DNA of 64,000 nt from a bacterium (GTDB taxonomy: Bacteria > Lernaellota > Lernaellaia > JACKCT01): NCBI GenBank assembly GCA_019912885.1, contig JAIOHV010000090.1, forward strand, positions 1 through 64,000, read 5' to 3'. Of the stretch, positions 7,796 to 16,506 are shown one piece after another. The position numbers were made by a program, and so were the translations under genes. Every line of letters begins with the position of its first letter. Within the stretch, counting starts at the first letter, position 1. The notes under the pieces were generated by a model that saw only the letters and a program-made list of their open reading frames with translations, made no database searches and was not told where the DNA came from.

Positions 7796-8989
7796 ATGCG
7801 AAGCATTCGCCGCGCGTTCGCGTGTTTCCCGATCACGGTTTTATCGTTTGTCGTCGCGCTTGCCGGATGCGGCGACGTGTCCGTCCGAGCGGGCGATCAA
7901 GTCGACGACTCCTCGCTCCCGGACGCTGAACCGGACGACACCTCAGACCCGGGCGACGACGACGACGCGGCGGCGGACGACGACGCATCGTTCGATGACG
8001 ACGACCGCCCGGACGACGACGATGACAATGATGACGACGACGCTCCGGGGCGCGCGGATATCGTCCTTCCGCCCTACCCGTTTTGGCCGAACGATGCGTT
8101 CGTCATCGACGAGACGTTCATGGAGGATCTCGCCACGGCGTATTGCGCGGCGCACGGCGACGACACGAATGCGCAGGAATTTTTCCTCGGCGCGCTTCCG
8201 ATGGATTCGTTTGACCTCGTGTTCGATTCCGGCGCACCCGCGACGCCCGAGACGTTGATGGGCGATCTATACATCTCCGGCTATTTCGGCGGCCTGTGGC
8301 TGCGCGACGTGCTCGCCGGCCCGGGCCAAAAGGCGCGCGGCGGCGATCCTTTCGCCGGATTGCGCCTTCCTTTCGATTGGATGGCGGGGTGGATCGCGGC
8401 CCGCCTGGACGACGCCGCGGGCGCGGGCGACGCCGGCGCGATCGAATCGGCACGCCGCCGGATCGGCGTCATGCTCGCGTTGTATGCATACAACCTCGGC
8501 TACCTGGAACAGATCATCGAGCATCCGCCGGCGGGCAGCGAGCCGCCGTCCGGCGCGCTCACGTGCGTGCCGGGACAACTTCTCGATTGCGTCGGTCCGG
8601 ATTTGCCGTGGGCGTTTCTTGCGCGATACGACGACGCGATCATCAAGCTGCGCCTGCCGCTGAACGACGCATGGTCGGCGATGAACGCGCTGACGGAGAA
8701 CGCGGCTTTTTTTGTCGAGCAGGGGCGCGCGGTGTGGGAGACGATCCCGCTCGACAACCTGACCGCCGGCGATTACGCGCGGCTTGTCGATCTGTCGATC
8801 GATTTTCTCCTCGCGTCCAAGGCCGCGGCGCTCGGCGCGATGACGGCTTATGCCGACGCGCGGCCGGCCGAGGCGCGGCATTCGTTGCGCGTCTCCGCGG
8901 GCATGGCGGCCTGGGGCGGAAGTTATTTTCTGGGTCTGGCGTCACCGGCGGATCGGAACGTTTTTCCCGTTTTGACCTGCCCCGATTGA
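7796..8989 (+). CDS. Asp-rich lipoprotein, unknown function
   Basis: 397 aa from ATG 7796 (MRSIRRAFACFP). The signal peptide ends in a lipobox (VVALAGC), so the mature N-terminus is an acylated Cys. Residues about 35-90 form an acidic linker with runs of three to five Asp. The rest is a globular, mostly helical domain (WMAGWIAARLDD, RRRIGVMLALYAYNLGYLEQI) without a motif I recognise. Upstream codons in the same frame cover heptad repeats and lack a signal peptide, which supports the chosen start. It is probably tethered to the outer membrane with the helical domain exposed; its location is inferred. Confidence 0.75.
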   Translation: MRSIRRAFACFPITVLSFVVALAGCGDVSVRAGDQVDDSSLPDAEPDDTSDPGDDDDAAADDDASFDDDDRPDDDDDNDDDDAPGRADIVLPPYPFWPNDAFVIDETFMEDLATAYCAAHGDDTNAQEFFLGALPMDSFDLVFDSGAPATPETLMGDLYISGYFGGLWLRDVLAGPGQKARGGDPFAGLRLPFDWMAGWIAARLDDAAGAGDAGAIESARRRIGVMLALYAYNLGYLEQIIEHPPAGSEPPSGALTCVPGQLLDCVGPDLPWAFLARYDDAIIKLRLPLNDAWSAMNALTENAAFFVEQGRAVWETIPLDNLTAGDYARLVDLSIDFLLASKAAALGAMTAYADARPAEARHSLRVSAGMAAWGGSYFLGLASPADRNVFPVLTCPD

Positions 8990-9167
8990 ACGCGCGTTCA
9001 AAATCACGTCAACAGATACGGCGCCTGGCCGAATCGCTCGTGGTGGAGTGTGGCGATTATTTCAACCTTTACGACTTCGGTTGCGAAAAATTCGCGAATT
9101 GGGGATATTTGGAAGCGGCAGCTTTCCTCATGAGTTTTCAGCGCGGAACCGATACGTAAAAATCATT

Positions 9168-10004
9168 ATGATGAATGGGCTAACCCGAAATATCCGCAAC
9201 CTGCTCGCCCGCCAGACCAAGCGGTCGATGATGCTCGTGCGCCATCGGATCGAGGGCGACGACCTCGCGGGCGGAGTGTTCACGCACGACAATTTCGGGC
9301 GAAACGTGTGCTTCACGTTCGACGACGGTCCGCGCCGCCATTTCACGGAAGAGACGGCGAATTGTCTCGGCGAGCTCGGTATTCGCGGCGCGTTTTTCGT
9401 GCAGGGGCGACGCTGCGAGAAATACCCGGAGATCGTGCGCAGGCTCGACGAGCTCGGGCACGTCATCGGCAACCACACGTATGACCATCCGAAGCTGCTG
9501 GAGCCGACGCCCGAGGTGCTGCGGGACCAGATCCTTCGCACGCAAAACATCGTCGATGAGATTCTCAAGGACCGCTATCCCGACGGGTATCCGCACCGCT
9601 ATTTCCGCCCGCCGTACGGGCTTCCGTGGATGCGCGGCGGGGATCGCCACTCGCGCCGGATTGTGCGTTCGTTTCTTCGCGAGCACGGATTTCGGCTGGT
9701 GATGTGGCAAGTCGATTCCTCGGACTGGCGCTGGCCGGCGCCGGAGGAAATCGCGGCCACGGTGCGTCACCTGATTGTCGCGACGCAAGGCGGGGCGATT
9801 CTCTTTCACGATTCGCACGCCGCGCTGGTGCGCGCGCTCGAACAGATCGCCGGGGAACTCGTCAGCGACGGGTACCGGATCGTCCCGTTGACGGAACTGG
9901 AGCGGCGGCGCGATCAAAGCGGTTGGCTGATGCGCGGCAACGTGCTCGCGCGCCTCGGCTCGATCGCGGCCCTTCCGACGTCGATGTTTCTCGACGTCGT
10001 CTGA
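9168..10004 (+). CDS. Polysaccharide deacetylase (carbohydrate esterase family 4)
   Basis: 278 aa from ATG 9168 (MMNGLTRNIRNLLARQTKR). All NodB-homology motifs are present: TFDDGP (catalytic base and metal Asp), NHTYDHPKL (metal His pair), YFRPPYG, the QVDSSDW strand and LFHDSH. This family removes N- or O-acetyl groups from chitin, peptidoglycan or exopolysaccharide. There is no signal peptide, only a basic N-terminal stretch, so it may act in the cytoplasm or be membrane-associated. The 178 bases upstream are less GC-rich and show no Shine-Dalgarno site, so the start is uncertain. Confidence 0.85.
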   Translation: MMNGLTRNIRNLLARQTKRSMMLVRHRIEGDDLAGGVFTHDNFGRNVCFTFDDGPRRHFTEETANCLGELGIRGAFFVQGRRCEKYPEIVRRLDELGHVIGNHTYDHPKLLEPTPEVLRDQILRTQNIVDEILKDRYPDGYPHRYFRPPYGLPWMRGGDRHSRRIVRSFLREHGFRLVMWQVDSSDWRWPAPEEIAATVRHLIVATQGGAILFHDSHAALVRALEQIAGELVSDGYRIVPLTELERRRDQSGWLMRGNVLARLGSIAALPTSMFLDVV

Positions 10005-10016
10005 TAATCTTCCGCG

Positions 10017-11198
10017 CTACAAATTCTCCCGCCAGATTCCCGCGGGCCGATAATCGCGTTCAAGCCATCCCGCATCGCGAAACCAGCGGATCGTGTCGCG
10101 CAGGCCCGCCTTCACGTCGGGATATTTGTAGGTATAACCCGCCGCCTTGCTCTTGTCGTTCGCGATCCAGTAGCTCGAAGCGACGTAGGTCGCGGAACCG
10201 ACCTCGAAAACGCGCGGACGCGGCAGGCGAAACCGTTCCTCGAGCGCCCGCAGCATGCGCGCCGCCGCGACCATGAGCGGGCGAAGGACCGGCATCGGCA
10301 CGAACGGAAGCGCAAGCGGCTTGCGCCCGACCAATAGCGCGATGTAGCGCAGGAATTCGTCGTACGAAATGACGCTGTCGTCCACCACGTTGTAGTCCTC
10401 GCCGATCGCCTCGCCGCGATCGGCGATCCACGCCGCGAATCCCGCGACATCCTCGACGTGCACGGAGGTCGTAATGTAATGGCGTGCGTCGACCGGAATC
10501 ACCGGCAAGAACCCGCGCGCGATGGCGATAACGATGCCGCCGTGGCCGTAGTCGCTGCCCGGGCCGTACACCGGCGCGGGACGCACGACCGTGAGCGGCA
10601 ATCCGCGCTCGCGATGTTCGGCCCACACCATCTGTTCCTGTTCAAACTTCGTTTGCGAATAGTCGTTGACGATGGGCGTTCCGGCGGGCCGCGTCGCTCC
10701 GATTGGCGTGGTTTTGGGCGACGGGCTTTCCTCGGTGAACGGCACGTTCGCCCAGCCTTGTGCGGCCGTATACGGCTTTCCGAACACGCCGCACGTGCTC
10801 CAGTGGACAAAGTGCCGCACCGGCTTTCCGCGCATGGCGTCAAGCAGGTTGCGCGTGCCGTCGATGTTGATTCTCCTCAGAATCTCCAGGCCCGCGGAGT
10901 AGTCGTACAGCGACGCGGTATGGAACACGCGCGCCACGTTTTTCTCGAAGATCGGCGCGAGCGTTTCCGGTTTTGTCAGGTCGCTTGGCGCGGCGACAAG
11001 ATTCGGGTGCTCGCGGTCAAGACCGATTCGGTGGGCGACAAAGCGCGTCTTGGGATGCTCGATGGCGCGGGGAAGATCGGCCGCGATGACGCGCCGGCCT
11101 TGCGCCAGAAGGATGCGCGTCAGGTGCGCGCCGGTGAATCCGCACGCGCCGGTGACAAGATCGCATTCCCCGTCCTTCGGCGATTCGCTCGCGGCCAT
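10017..11198 (-). CDS. NAD-dependent epimerase/dehydratase (extended SDR, 3-beta-HSD-like)
   Basis: 393 aa from ATG 11198 (MAASESPKDGECDLVTG). The Rossmann motif TGACGFTGAHL fits the extended SDR pattern TGxxGxxG. The catalytic pair is DYSQTKFEQ (YxxxK), with STCGVFGKPY supplying the catalytic Ser/Thr. PAPVYGPGSDYGHGG matches the conserved RPxxVYGPG region. Members oxidise or epimerise nucleotide sugars, sterols or similar alcohols; the substrate cannot be read. Its start overlaps the stop of the upstream dehydrogenase gene by one base, so the two form an operon with hisS. Confidence 0.8.
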   Translation of the reverse strand: MAASESPKDGECDLVTGACGFTGAHLTRILLAQGRRVIAADLPRAIEHPKTRFVAHRIGLDREHPNLVAAPSDLTKPETLAPIFEKNVARVFHTASLYDYSAGLEILRRINIDGTRNLLDAMRGKPVRHFVHWSTCGVFGKPYTAAQGWANVPFTEESPSPKTTPIGATRPAGTPIVNDYSQTKFEQEQMVWAEHRERGLPLTVVRPAPVYGPGSDYGHGGIVIAIARGFLPVIPVDARHYITTSVHVEDVAGFAAWIADRGEAIGEDYNVVDDSVISYDEFLRYIALLVGRKPLALPFVPMPVLRPLMVAAARMLRALEERFRLPRPRVFEVGSATYVASSYWIANDKSKAAGYTYKYPDVKAGLRDTIRWFRDAGWLERDYRPAGIWRENL

Positions 11199-12226
11199 CA
11201 AAGAGTCAAGACCACCTTGCCGAACTGTTCGGCGGATTCGAGGTACGCGTGCGCCTCGCGGATCCGGGCCGCGTCGAACACGCGGTCGATGGATGCGCGC
11301 AGCTTGCCGCGATTCATCAGGCCGACGACCTCGTCCGTCTCCCGCGCGTTGCCCATGGTGCTGCCGAGCACGTCGATCTGCTTGGCGAAGATGCGCGTGA
11401 TGTCCGCGGGCGGATTCGCGCCCGCCGTCGCCCCGCACGTGACCAGGCGTCCGCCGGGGCGCAGGGCCTTTAACGACGCGCTGTATGCGTCGCCGCCGGC
11501 GGAATCAACCACGACATCCACGCCGCGCCCGGCCGTCAGTTTGTACGCCCGGCGCGCGACATCTTCGGTCTTGTAATTGATCGCATCGGCCGCGCCGAAT
11601 CCGCGCGCCTTTTCGAGCTTGCCGTCATCGGACGAGGTGACGATGACCCGCGCCGCGAACAGCGTCGCGATGTTCAGCGCCGCAAGCGCGAGTCCTCCGC
11701 CAATGCCGTGGATCAGCACGGTCTCGCCGGGGCGAAGACGCCCGCGCGTGATGAGCATGCGCCACGCGGTGAGAAACGTGAGGAACCCCGCGGCGGCGTC
11801 CTCGTACGACAGATCGTCCGCGATGCGCCGCGCCGCCAGGGCCGGGACGTTGACGCGGCCGGCGAAAAATCCGTTCACGTGTTCGCCGCGCATGCGGAAC
11901 TGGCGGCACTGGCTCTGCTCGCCGGAAAGACACATGTCGCAGCGCCCGCAATTGTCGATGGCCGAAAGCACGACGCGCTCGCCGGACGCGAAATCGACGC
12001 CCTCGCCCACGGCGACCACCTCGCCCGCGGCGTCCGAGCCCATCACCATCGGCAGTTCGGGCGACAGGCCCGGCAGGCCGTTGCGAACCCAGATGTCCAG
12101 GTGATTGAGCGCGCCCGCCTTGATCGCCACCTGAATCTCGCCCGCTGCCGGCGCAGGCGGATCGTCGATATCGTCGACGCGGATGTTCTCCACGCCGCCG
12201 TGCGCGTGCAGCCGAATCGCCTTCAT
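11198..12226 (-). CDS. Zinc-type medium-chain dehydrogenase/quinone oxidoreductase
   Basis: 342 aa. The N-terminal GroES-like domain has MGSDAAGEVVAVGEGV and the four-Cys structural zinc loop CGRCDMCLSGEQSQC. The Rossmann domain has a variant nucleotide loop, HGIGGGLALAAL. The C-terminus (EQFGKVVLTL) is typical of quinone oxidoreductases of the MDR superfamily. It likely reduces or oxidises an alcohol, enone or quinone with NAD(P)H; the substrate is unknown. The ATG overlaps the hisS stop by 4 bases (ATGA), so translation is coupled to hisS. Confidence 0.85.
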   Translation of the reverse strand: MKAIRLHAHGGVENIRVDDIDDPPAPAAGEIQVAIKAGALNHLDIWVRNGLPGLSPELPMVMGSDAAGEVVAVGEGVDFASGERVVLSAIDNCGRCDMCLSGEQSQCRQFRMRGEHVNGFFAGRVNVPALAARRIADDLSYEDAAAGFLTFLTAWRMLITRGRLRPGETVLIHGIGGGLALAALNIATLFAARVIVTSSDDGKLEKARGFGAADAINYKTEDVARRAYKLTAGRGVDVVVDSAGGDAYSASLKALRPGGRLVTCGATAGANPPADITRIFAKQIDVLGSTMGNARETDEVVGLMNRGKLRASIDRVFDAARIREAHAYLESAEQFGKVVLTL

Positions 12227-13500
12227 GCCTTCTTCCCTTCCGCGACCGTTTCCGCAAAGGCTTTCGCCAGACGTACCGCGTTGACGTCCGGCGCGGCCGT
12301 GCGCTCATCGCCCAGGTCCTTCACCTCGATCGCGCCGCCGGCCAGTTCGTTGTCGCCGATGACAAGCGCGAAGCGGCATCCCGCGCGGTCCGCGCGTTTG
12401 AGTTGTGCCTTCGGCCCGCGCCCGTCCAGCCCGACAAGGCACGAGACGCCTTCCTCGCGCAGGCGACGGGCTAGCCGAAATGCCGCGACGCGCGCCGCCT
12501 CGCCCATCGGCACGAGCATCACGTCCGCGTCGTTTGTGGCGCCCCGCGCTTCCATCGACATCAACTCGACCACGCGCTCGATGCCGATCGCGAATCCGAT
12601 GCCCGCGATCGCCGGTCCGCCCAGCGCCTCGACAAGGCCGTCGTAGCGCCCGCCGCCGGCGATGGCGTTCTGGGCGCCGAGGCGGTCGGTCGTCACCTCG
12701 AACGCGGTGCGTGTGTAATAGTCGAGCCCGCGAACGATGCGCGGATTGACCGCGTACGCCACGCCCGCCGCGTCGAGATACGCCTTGACGCGCGCGAAGT
12801 GCTCCGCGCTCGCATCGTTCAGGTGATCAAGGATCGACGGCGCGTCGTAAGCGATCTGTCGATCCGTCGGATTTTTGCAATCCAGAATCCGCATCGGGTT
12901 CGTGCGCAGGCGCCGCTTGCAATCGTCGCAAAGCTCGGCCTCGCGCACGCCAAAATATTTGACGAGCGATTGTTTGTACGCCGCGCGGCTTTCGAGGTCG
13001 CCGATGCTGTTGATCTCGAGCGTCCCGGCGACGTTCACCGAGGCGAAGATGTCCATGAGCAGCGCGATAATCTCCGCGTCGAGCATCGGGTCTTCCGAGC
13101 CGAACGCCTCCACGCCGATCTGGTGGAACTGGCGGAACCGTCCCTTCTGCGGGCGTTCGTGCCGGAACATCGCGCCGCCGTAGAACCAGCGCGCCTGCGG
13201 CGCCGTGGCGTGCTGGCCGTTTTCGATGTACGCGCGCACGACGCCCGCGGTCCCCTCCGGACGCAAGCTCATCGCGCGCCCCTTCGAGTCGGCGAGCGTG
13301 AACATCTCCTTTTCGACGATATCCGTCGTCTGCCCGATGCCGCGCGCGAACAGTTCCGTGTATTCCATCTCGGGCAGACGGACTTCGCGAAAGCCATAGC
13401 GGCGGAACACCTCGCGCGCGGCGGTTTCAAGCCGCCAGAACAGCTCGGCGCGCTCGGGGAGAATATCCTGAAAGCCGGTGATGGCGCGGGTTGTCGTCAT
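12223..13500 (-). CDS. hisS: Histidine-tRNA ligase
   Basis: 425 aa, the usual length for bacterial HisRS. It attaches histidine to tRNA-His. Visible class II signatures are FRHERPQKGRFRQFHQ (motif 2), the histidine-specific RGLDYYTRTAFEV and AGGGRYDGLVEALGG, and GIGFAIGIERV (motif 3). The C-terminal anticodon domain (VMLVPMGEAARVAAFRLARRLR) is present. It heads a three-gene run with two oxidoreductases coupled by overlaps. This essential gene indicates chromosomal rather than plasmid DNA. Confidence 0.97.
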   Translation of the reverse strand: MTTTRAITGFQDILPERAELFWRLETAAREVFRRYGFREVRLPEMEYTELFARGIGQTTDIVEKEMFTLADSKGRAMSLRPEGTAGVVRAYIENGQHATAPQARWFYGGAMFRHERPQKGRFRQFHQIGVEAFGSEDPMLDAEIIALLMDIFASVNVAGTLEINSIGDLESRAAYKQSLVKYFGVREAELCDDCKRRLRTNPMRILDCKNPTDRQIAYDAPSILDHLNDASAEHFARVKAYLDAAGVAYAVNPRIVRGLDYYTRTAFEVTTDRLGAQNAIAGGGRYDGLVEALGGPAIAGIGFAIGIERVVELMSMEARGATNDADVMLVPMGEAARVAAFRLARRLREEGVSCLVGLDGRGPKAQLKRADRAGCRFALVIGDNELAGGAIEVKDLGDERTAAPDVNAVRLAKAFAETVAEGKKA

Positions 13501-13580
13501 GCGGATTCGCTAGCATGTTTGACGCATCGCGTCCAACGGGGCGAAGCCGCGATCAAAACGGCGAGCGGCGGGAGCGGTCG

Positions 13581-14738
13581 CTACGCGGTCTTTTTCTGCA
13601 TCGCCTCCACGGGGAAAAGCGGCACGACGCGATGGAAGAGGTAAAGGATCAGAAACGGCGCGGTGAAGATGATCGCCGCCGTGATGAGGCCTTCCTTTTC
13701 AAAGATGCCCGGAACATAGCTTGTGAAGCCGCGGCCGCTCTTGGAAAGCATCTGTCCGCCGATGATGACGTTCCAGCGCATCAGGATGACCTGAACGAGC
13801 AGCATCGACGCCGCGATGAAGACGACGGTGTTCGAGACCTTCAGCCTGAGCTTGAACAGGGCGTTCGCCGCCAGAAGGAAAAACGGAATCAGCGAGAAGA
13901 CGAGGTACTGCAGGACGATGTAAGACCAGAACAGCTTGTCGCCGATGAGCTTGCCGATGATCTCCCATTCCTCCGTCTGCTTGTAGGCGACCGACATGAC
14001 CTCGAGCAATTCGAGCGAGACGGCGATGATCATGAAGCCCCACAGGAACTTCCCCATCGTGCGCACGCACGGGCGGTCGAGCTTCCAGCCGTTGATGCGC
14101 GAGATCGTCATGTAGTGGAAAACGAGGATCGAGATGCCCGACACGATCGCCGAGAAGATGAAAATGATCAGCATGAGGGGCGTGGACCACCAGGGGTTCG
14201 CCTTCAGCGATCCGAACAGGAACCCGACGTAGCCGTGCAGCAGGCACGCCATGGGGATGCCGAGGCCCGCCAGAAACTTCGCCGCACGGTGATCGGCCGC
14301 CCGCGTCGCTTCGGTGGAACGCACATTGAAAAGCAGCGCCGCACGGCACAAGAGCGCGATTGGCCCGGTCCCCCTGGCGCGAGCGATCAGGTCCTCGCGT
14401 ACGACAAGCCAGACCTCGATCGCAACGACGATCAGGTAAGCGGTGTAGATGTATCCGAAACCGGCCATCGCGGACTGGAAGTTCGGCGTGATCATGATGT
14501 TGAACGCGCGCTCGGGATGCCCCAGGTGGATGAGCAGCGGCAGCGGCGCGAAGATCAGAAAGACGAACGCCGACGCGAGCGAGAAACGCGCGACCGGCTT
14601 CAACGCCTCCTGTCCGAACAGGTGGTAGAGCGACGAGACGATGAACGCACCCGCCACGAGGCCCGTGATGTAGGGATACAGAACGATCATCACCGACCAG
14701 GTGACGTTCAGATCGTTCGGGAAGACGAACTCGAACAT
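13581..14738 (-). CDS. NrfD/PsrC-family quinone-interacting membrane subunit
   Basis: 385 aa, about ten membrane helices. The N-terminus (FEFVFPNDLNVTWSVMIVLY) and the helix with HLGHPERAFNI match the NrfD/HmcC/PsrC family, the membrane anchor that exchanges electrons between quinol and a partner iron-sulfur protein. It is last in a four-gene operon: 18-site cytochrome, 9-haem cytochrome, FeS protein, NrfD. This order resembles the Hmc, Nrf and Geobacter Cbc NrfD-type complexes. Its start overlaps the FeS gene stop by one base. It lacks haem ligands of its own, as usual for the family. Confidence 0.9.
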   Translation of the reverse strand: MFEFVFPNDLNVTWSVMIVLYPYITGLVAGAFIVSSLYHLFGQEALKPVARFSLASAFVFLIFAPLPLLIHLGHPERAFNIMITPNFQSAMAGFGYIYTAYLIVVAIEVWLVVREDLIARARGTGPIALLCRAALLFNVRSTEATRAADHRAAKFLAGLGIPMACLLHGYVGFLFGSLKANPWWSTPLMLIIFIFSAIVSGISILVFHYMTISRINGWKLDRPCVRTMGKFLWGFMIIAVSLELLEVMSVAYKQTEEWEIIGKLIGDKLFWSYIVLQYLVFSLIPFFLLAANALFKLRLKVSNTVVFIAASMLLVQVILMRWNVIIGGQMLSKSGRGFTSYVPGIFEKEGLITAAIIFTAPFLILYLFHRVVPLFPVEAMQKKTA

Positions 14739-15526
14739 CAGACGACCTCCATGTCCAGGCCGATGTAGTAGCAGCGCGGATTCGTTCCGAGCTCCGGCTT
14801 GAGCAAGGTGTAGCGGCGTTCGCGAAGCACACGCGAGATTTCGCTATCCGGATCCTTGACGTTACCGAAGATCCGGGCGCCGACCGGGCACGATTGCACG
14901 CACGCCGGCAGCAAGCCCTTGGTGATGCGGTGGTAGCAGAGCGTGCATTTGTCGGCGGTGTGCGTTTCCTTGTTGATGAAACGCGTTGAATACGGGCAGG
15001 CTTGCACGCAATATCCGCAGCCAACGCAGTGTTCCGGATCCACGAGAACGACGCCGTCTTTCGTGCGGAACGTCGCGCCGACCGGGCAGACCTGAACGCA
15101 CACGGACGTTTCGCAGTGATTGCAGAGCTTCGGAACGAAAAACGCCTTGACCCGGCCGTCTTTCGCTTCCGCGGCGGGCGTGGCGTTCGAAAGGAACGTC
15201 GCGTTGTTTTCGTCCGAGGCGATGTCGATGCGCACGGCATGGTCTCCGCGGATTTCGTACCGCTCGACCCACGTGCGGAACTGGCTTTCGGGGACGTTGT
15301 TTTCCGCGCGACACGCGCGCATGCAGGCGCCGCAGCCGATGCACTTGGTGGTATCGACGGCGTACGCCCACTCGGGAATATCGTCCGCGCCGTCGGACGC
15401 GACCAGATCGGCGAGCGCGGGCGTGCACTTGATGACGAACAGACCGCCGAGGGCGACCTGCCCGCACCGGGCGAGAAACTCGCGCCGATCGGGCGCCGTC
15501 GGTTTTTTCTCATCCGGAGCCGTCAT
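14738..15526 (-). CDS. Tat-exported four-cluster ferredoxin subunit (HmcB/NrfC/DsrO-like)
   Basis: 262 aa from ATG 15526 (MTAPDEKKPTAPDRREF). A twin-arginine signal (RREFLARCGQVALGGL) directs the folded protein to the periplasmic side. Sixteen cysteines form four [4Fe-4S] sites: CIGCGACMRAC, CNHC...CVQVC, CVGCGYCVQACP, and CTLC...CVQSCP. This is the standard electron-relay subunit paired with NrfD proteins. The start overlaps the 9-haem cytochrome stop by 4 bases (ATGA). An upstream in-frame extension lacks the signal and is rejected. Confidence 0.9.
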   Translation of the reverse strand: MTAPDEKKPTAPDRREFLARCGQVALGGLFVIKCTPALADLVASDGADDIPEWAYAVDTTKCIGCGACMRACRAENNVPESQFRTWVERYEIRGDHAVRIDIASDENNATFLSNATPAAEAKDGRVKAFFVPKLCNHCETSVCVQVCPVGATFRTKDGVVLVDPEHCVGCGYCVQACPYSTRFINKETHTADKCTLCYHRITKGLLPACVQSCPVGARIFGNVKDPDSEISRVLRERRYTLLKPELGTNPRCYYIGLDMEVV

Positions 15527-16506
15527 GGCATCTCCTCCGGCGCCAGGGCATCCGTCCTCGTGCGCGTGAACTCGTGATGGAAGGCGTCGCGGTGGCAATC
15601 GGCGCAGGTCTTGTCTCCGACATCCTCGCCGCCGGACATTTCCTCACGGTGTTCCGGCCACGTGATGACCGGCTTGTTGTCGGATGTGACGAACGCGCGA
15701 TCCTCGTGGCACAGCAGGCAGAATCGCGGATCGGTGTGCTTGACGATGCGGCCGGCTTGCTCCGACTCGACGTAGAACTGGTGGCACGTACCGCACCCGA
15801 GTTCCGCGTGGGGGCGTTGCTCAAAGTCCGCCTGCACCTGTTCGTGGCAGTAGCCGCAGTCAAACACCGTGGGATGCGGCGTCGGCAGCGGCGCCGTTTC
15901 CTTCACCTCGTCGCGGTGGCAGTTCGCGCACTGATAGATCATCGGGTGCTTGCGCGATTCGGAAAGGCTCGTCTCAAGGAACAGCGGCTCATGCGGGCTA
16001 TGGCACGAGAAGCACGGCGTTTCGGGATCGTTGACCTCGCGCACGCGGTAATGCTCTTCCGGATCGACCTGGGGGAACGCCGCCGGGCGCGCGTAGAGGC
16101 GCTGATGGCAACCCAGGCAGGTCTCCTTCGATTTGGGGACATCGATGAACGGGCCGTCGCCCTCGAGCTCGCCGTCGCCCCAGAGCACGTGCTTGTTGGC
16201 CGGGCCGTGGCAATTTTCGCACTCGACATTTTGATGGACGTCTTTGGCGTGCTGCGCGACGATCTCGTCGTGGCACGTGTCGCAGCTTTGCTTGCCCTGA
16301 AACATCGGCTCGCGGAGGTTTTCATTGAGCGGAACCGCCGCGGCGCGATAGTGCCCGATGTCGCCGAACGTTTCGGGCACCATCAACCCCTTGAGCAAAA
16401 GCGCGACGGCGAGCGCACCGCCGATGACCGCCAAAAAACGGTAGATGTGCCGGTAATCGGCACGCGCGCCGTGGCCGGGCGGGTTCTTTTCCGCATCACT
16501 CGTCAT
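15523..16506 (-). CDS. Membrane-anchored nonahaem cytochrome c
   Basis: 327 aa from ATG 16506 (MTSDAEKNPPGHG), with GAGGGA about 9 bases upstream. A TTG 18 bases earlier is possible but less likely. One membrane helix (IYRFLAVIGGALAVALLLKGL) anchors a periplasmic domain with nine CXXCH haem sites: CDTCH, CENCH, CLGCH, CFSCH, CANCH, CGYCH, CGTCH, CLLCH, CADCH. It probably passes electrons between the FeS/NrfD subunits encoded next and the larger cytochrome encoded just upstream. The reading frame overlaps the end of that upstream gene by 11 bases. Confidence 0.88.
   Translation of the reverse strand: MTSDAEKNPPGHGARADYRHIYRFLAVIGGALAVALLLKGLMVPETFGDIGHYRAAAVPLNENLREPMFQGKQSCDTCHDEIVAQHAKDVHQNVECENCHGPANKHVLWGDGELEGDGPFIDVPKSKETCLGCHQRLYARPAAFPQVDPEEHYRVREVNDPETPCFSCHSPHEPLFLETSLSESRKHPMIYQCANCHRDEVKETAPLPTPHPTVFDCGYCHEQVQADFEQRPHAELGCGTCHQFYVESEQAGRIVKHTDPRFCLLCHEDRAFVTSDNKPVITWPEHREEMSGGEDVGDKTCADCHRDAFHHEFTRTRTDALAPEEMP

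Noticed and set aside
10017-11438. 473-codon version of the epimerase
   Set aside because: The first 80 codons overlap the dehydrogenase gene and lack homology; the Rossmann fold begins just after the ATG at 11198.
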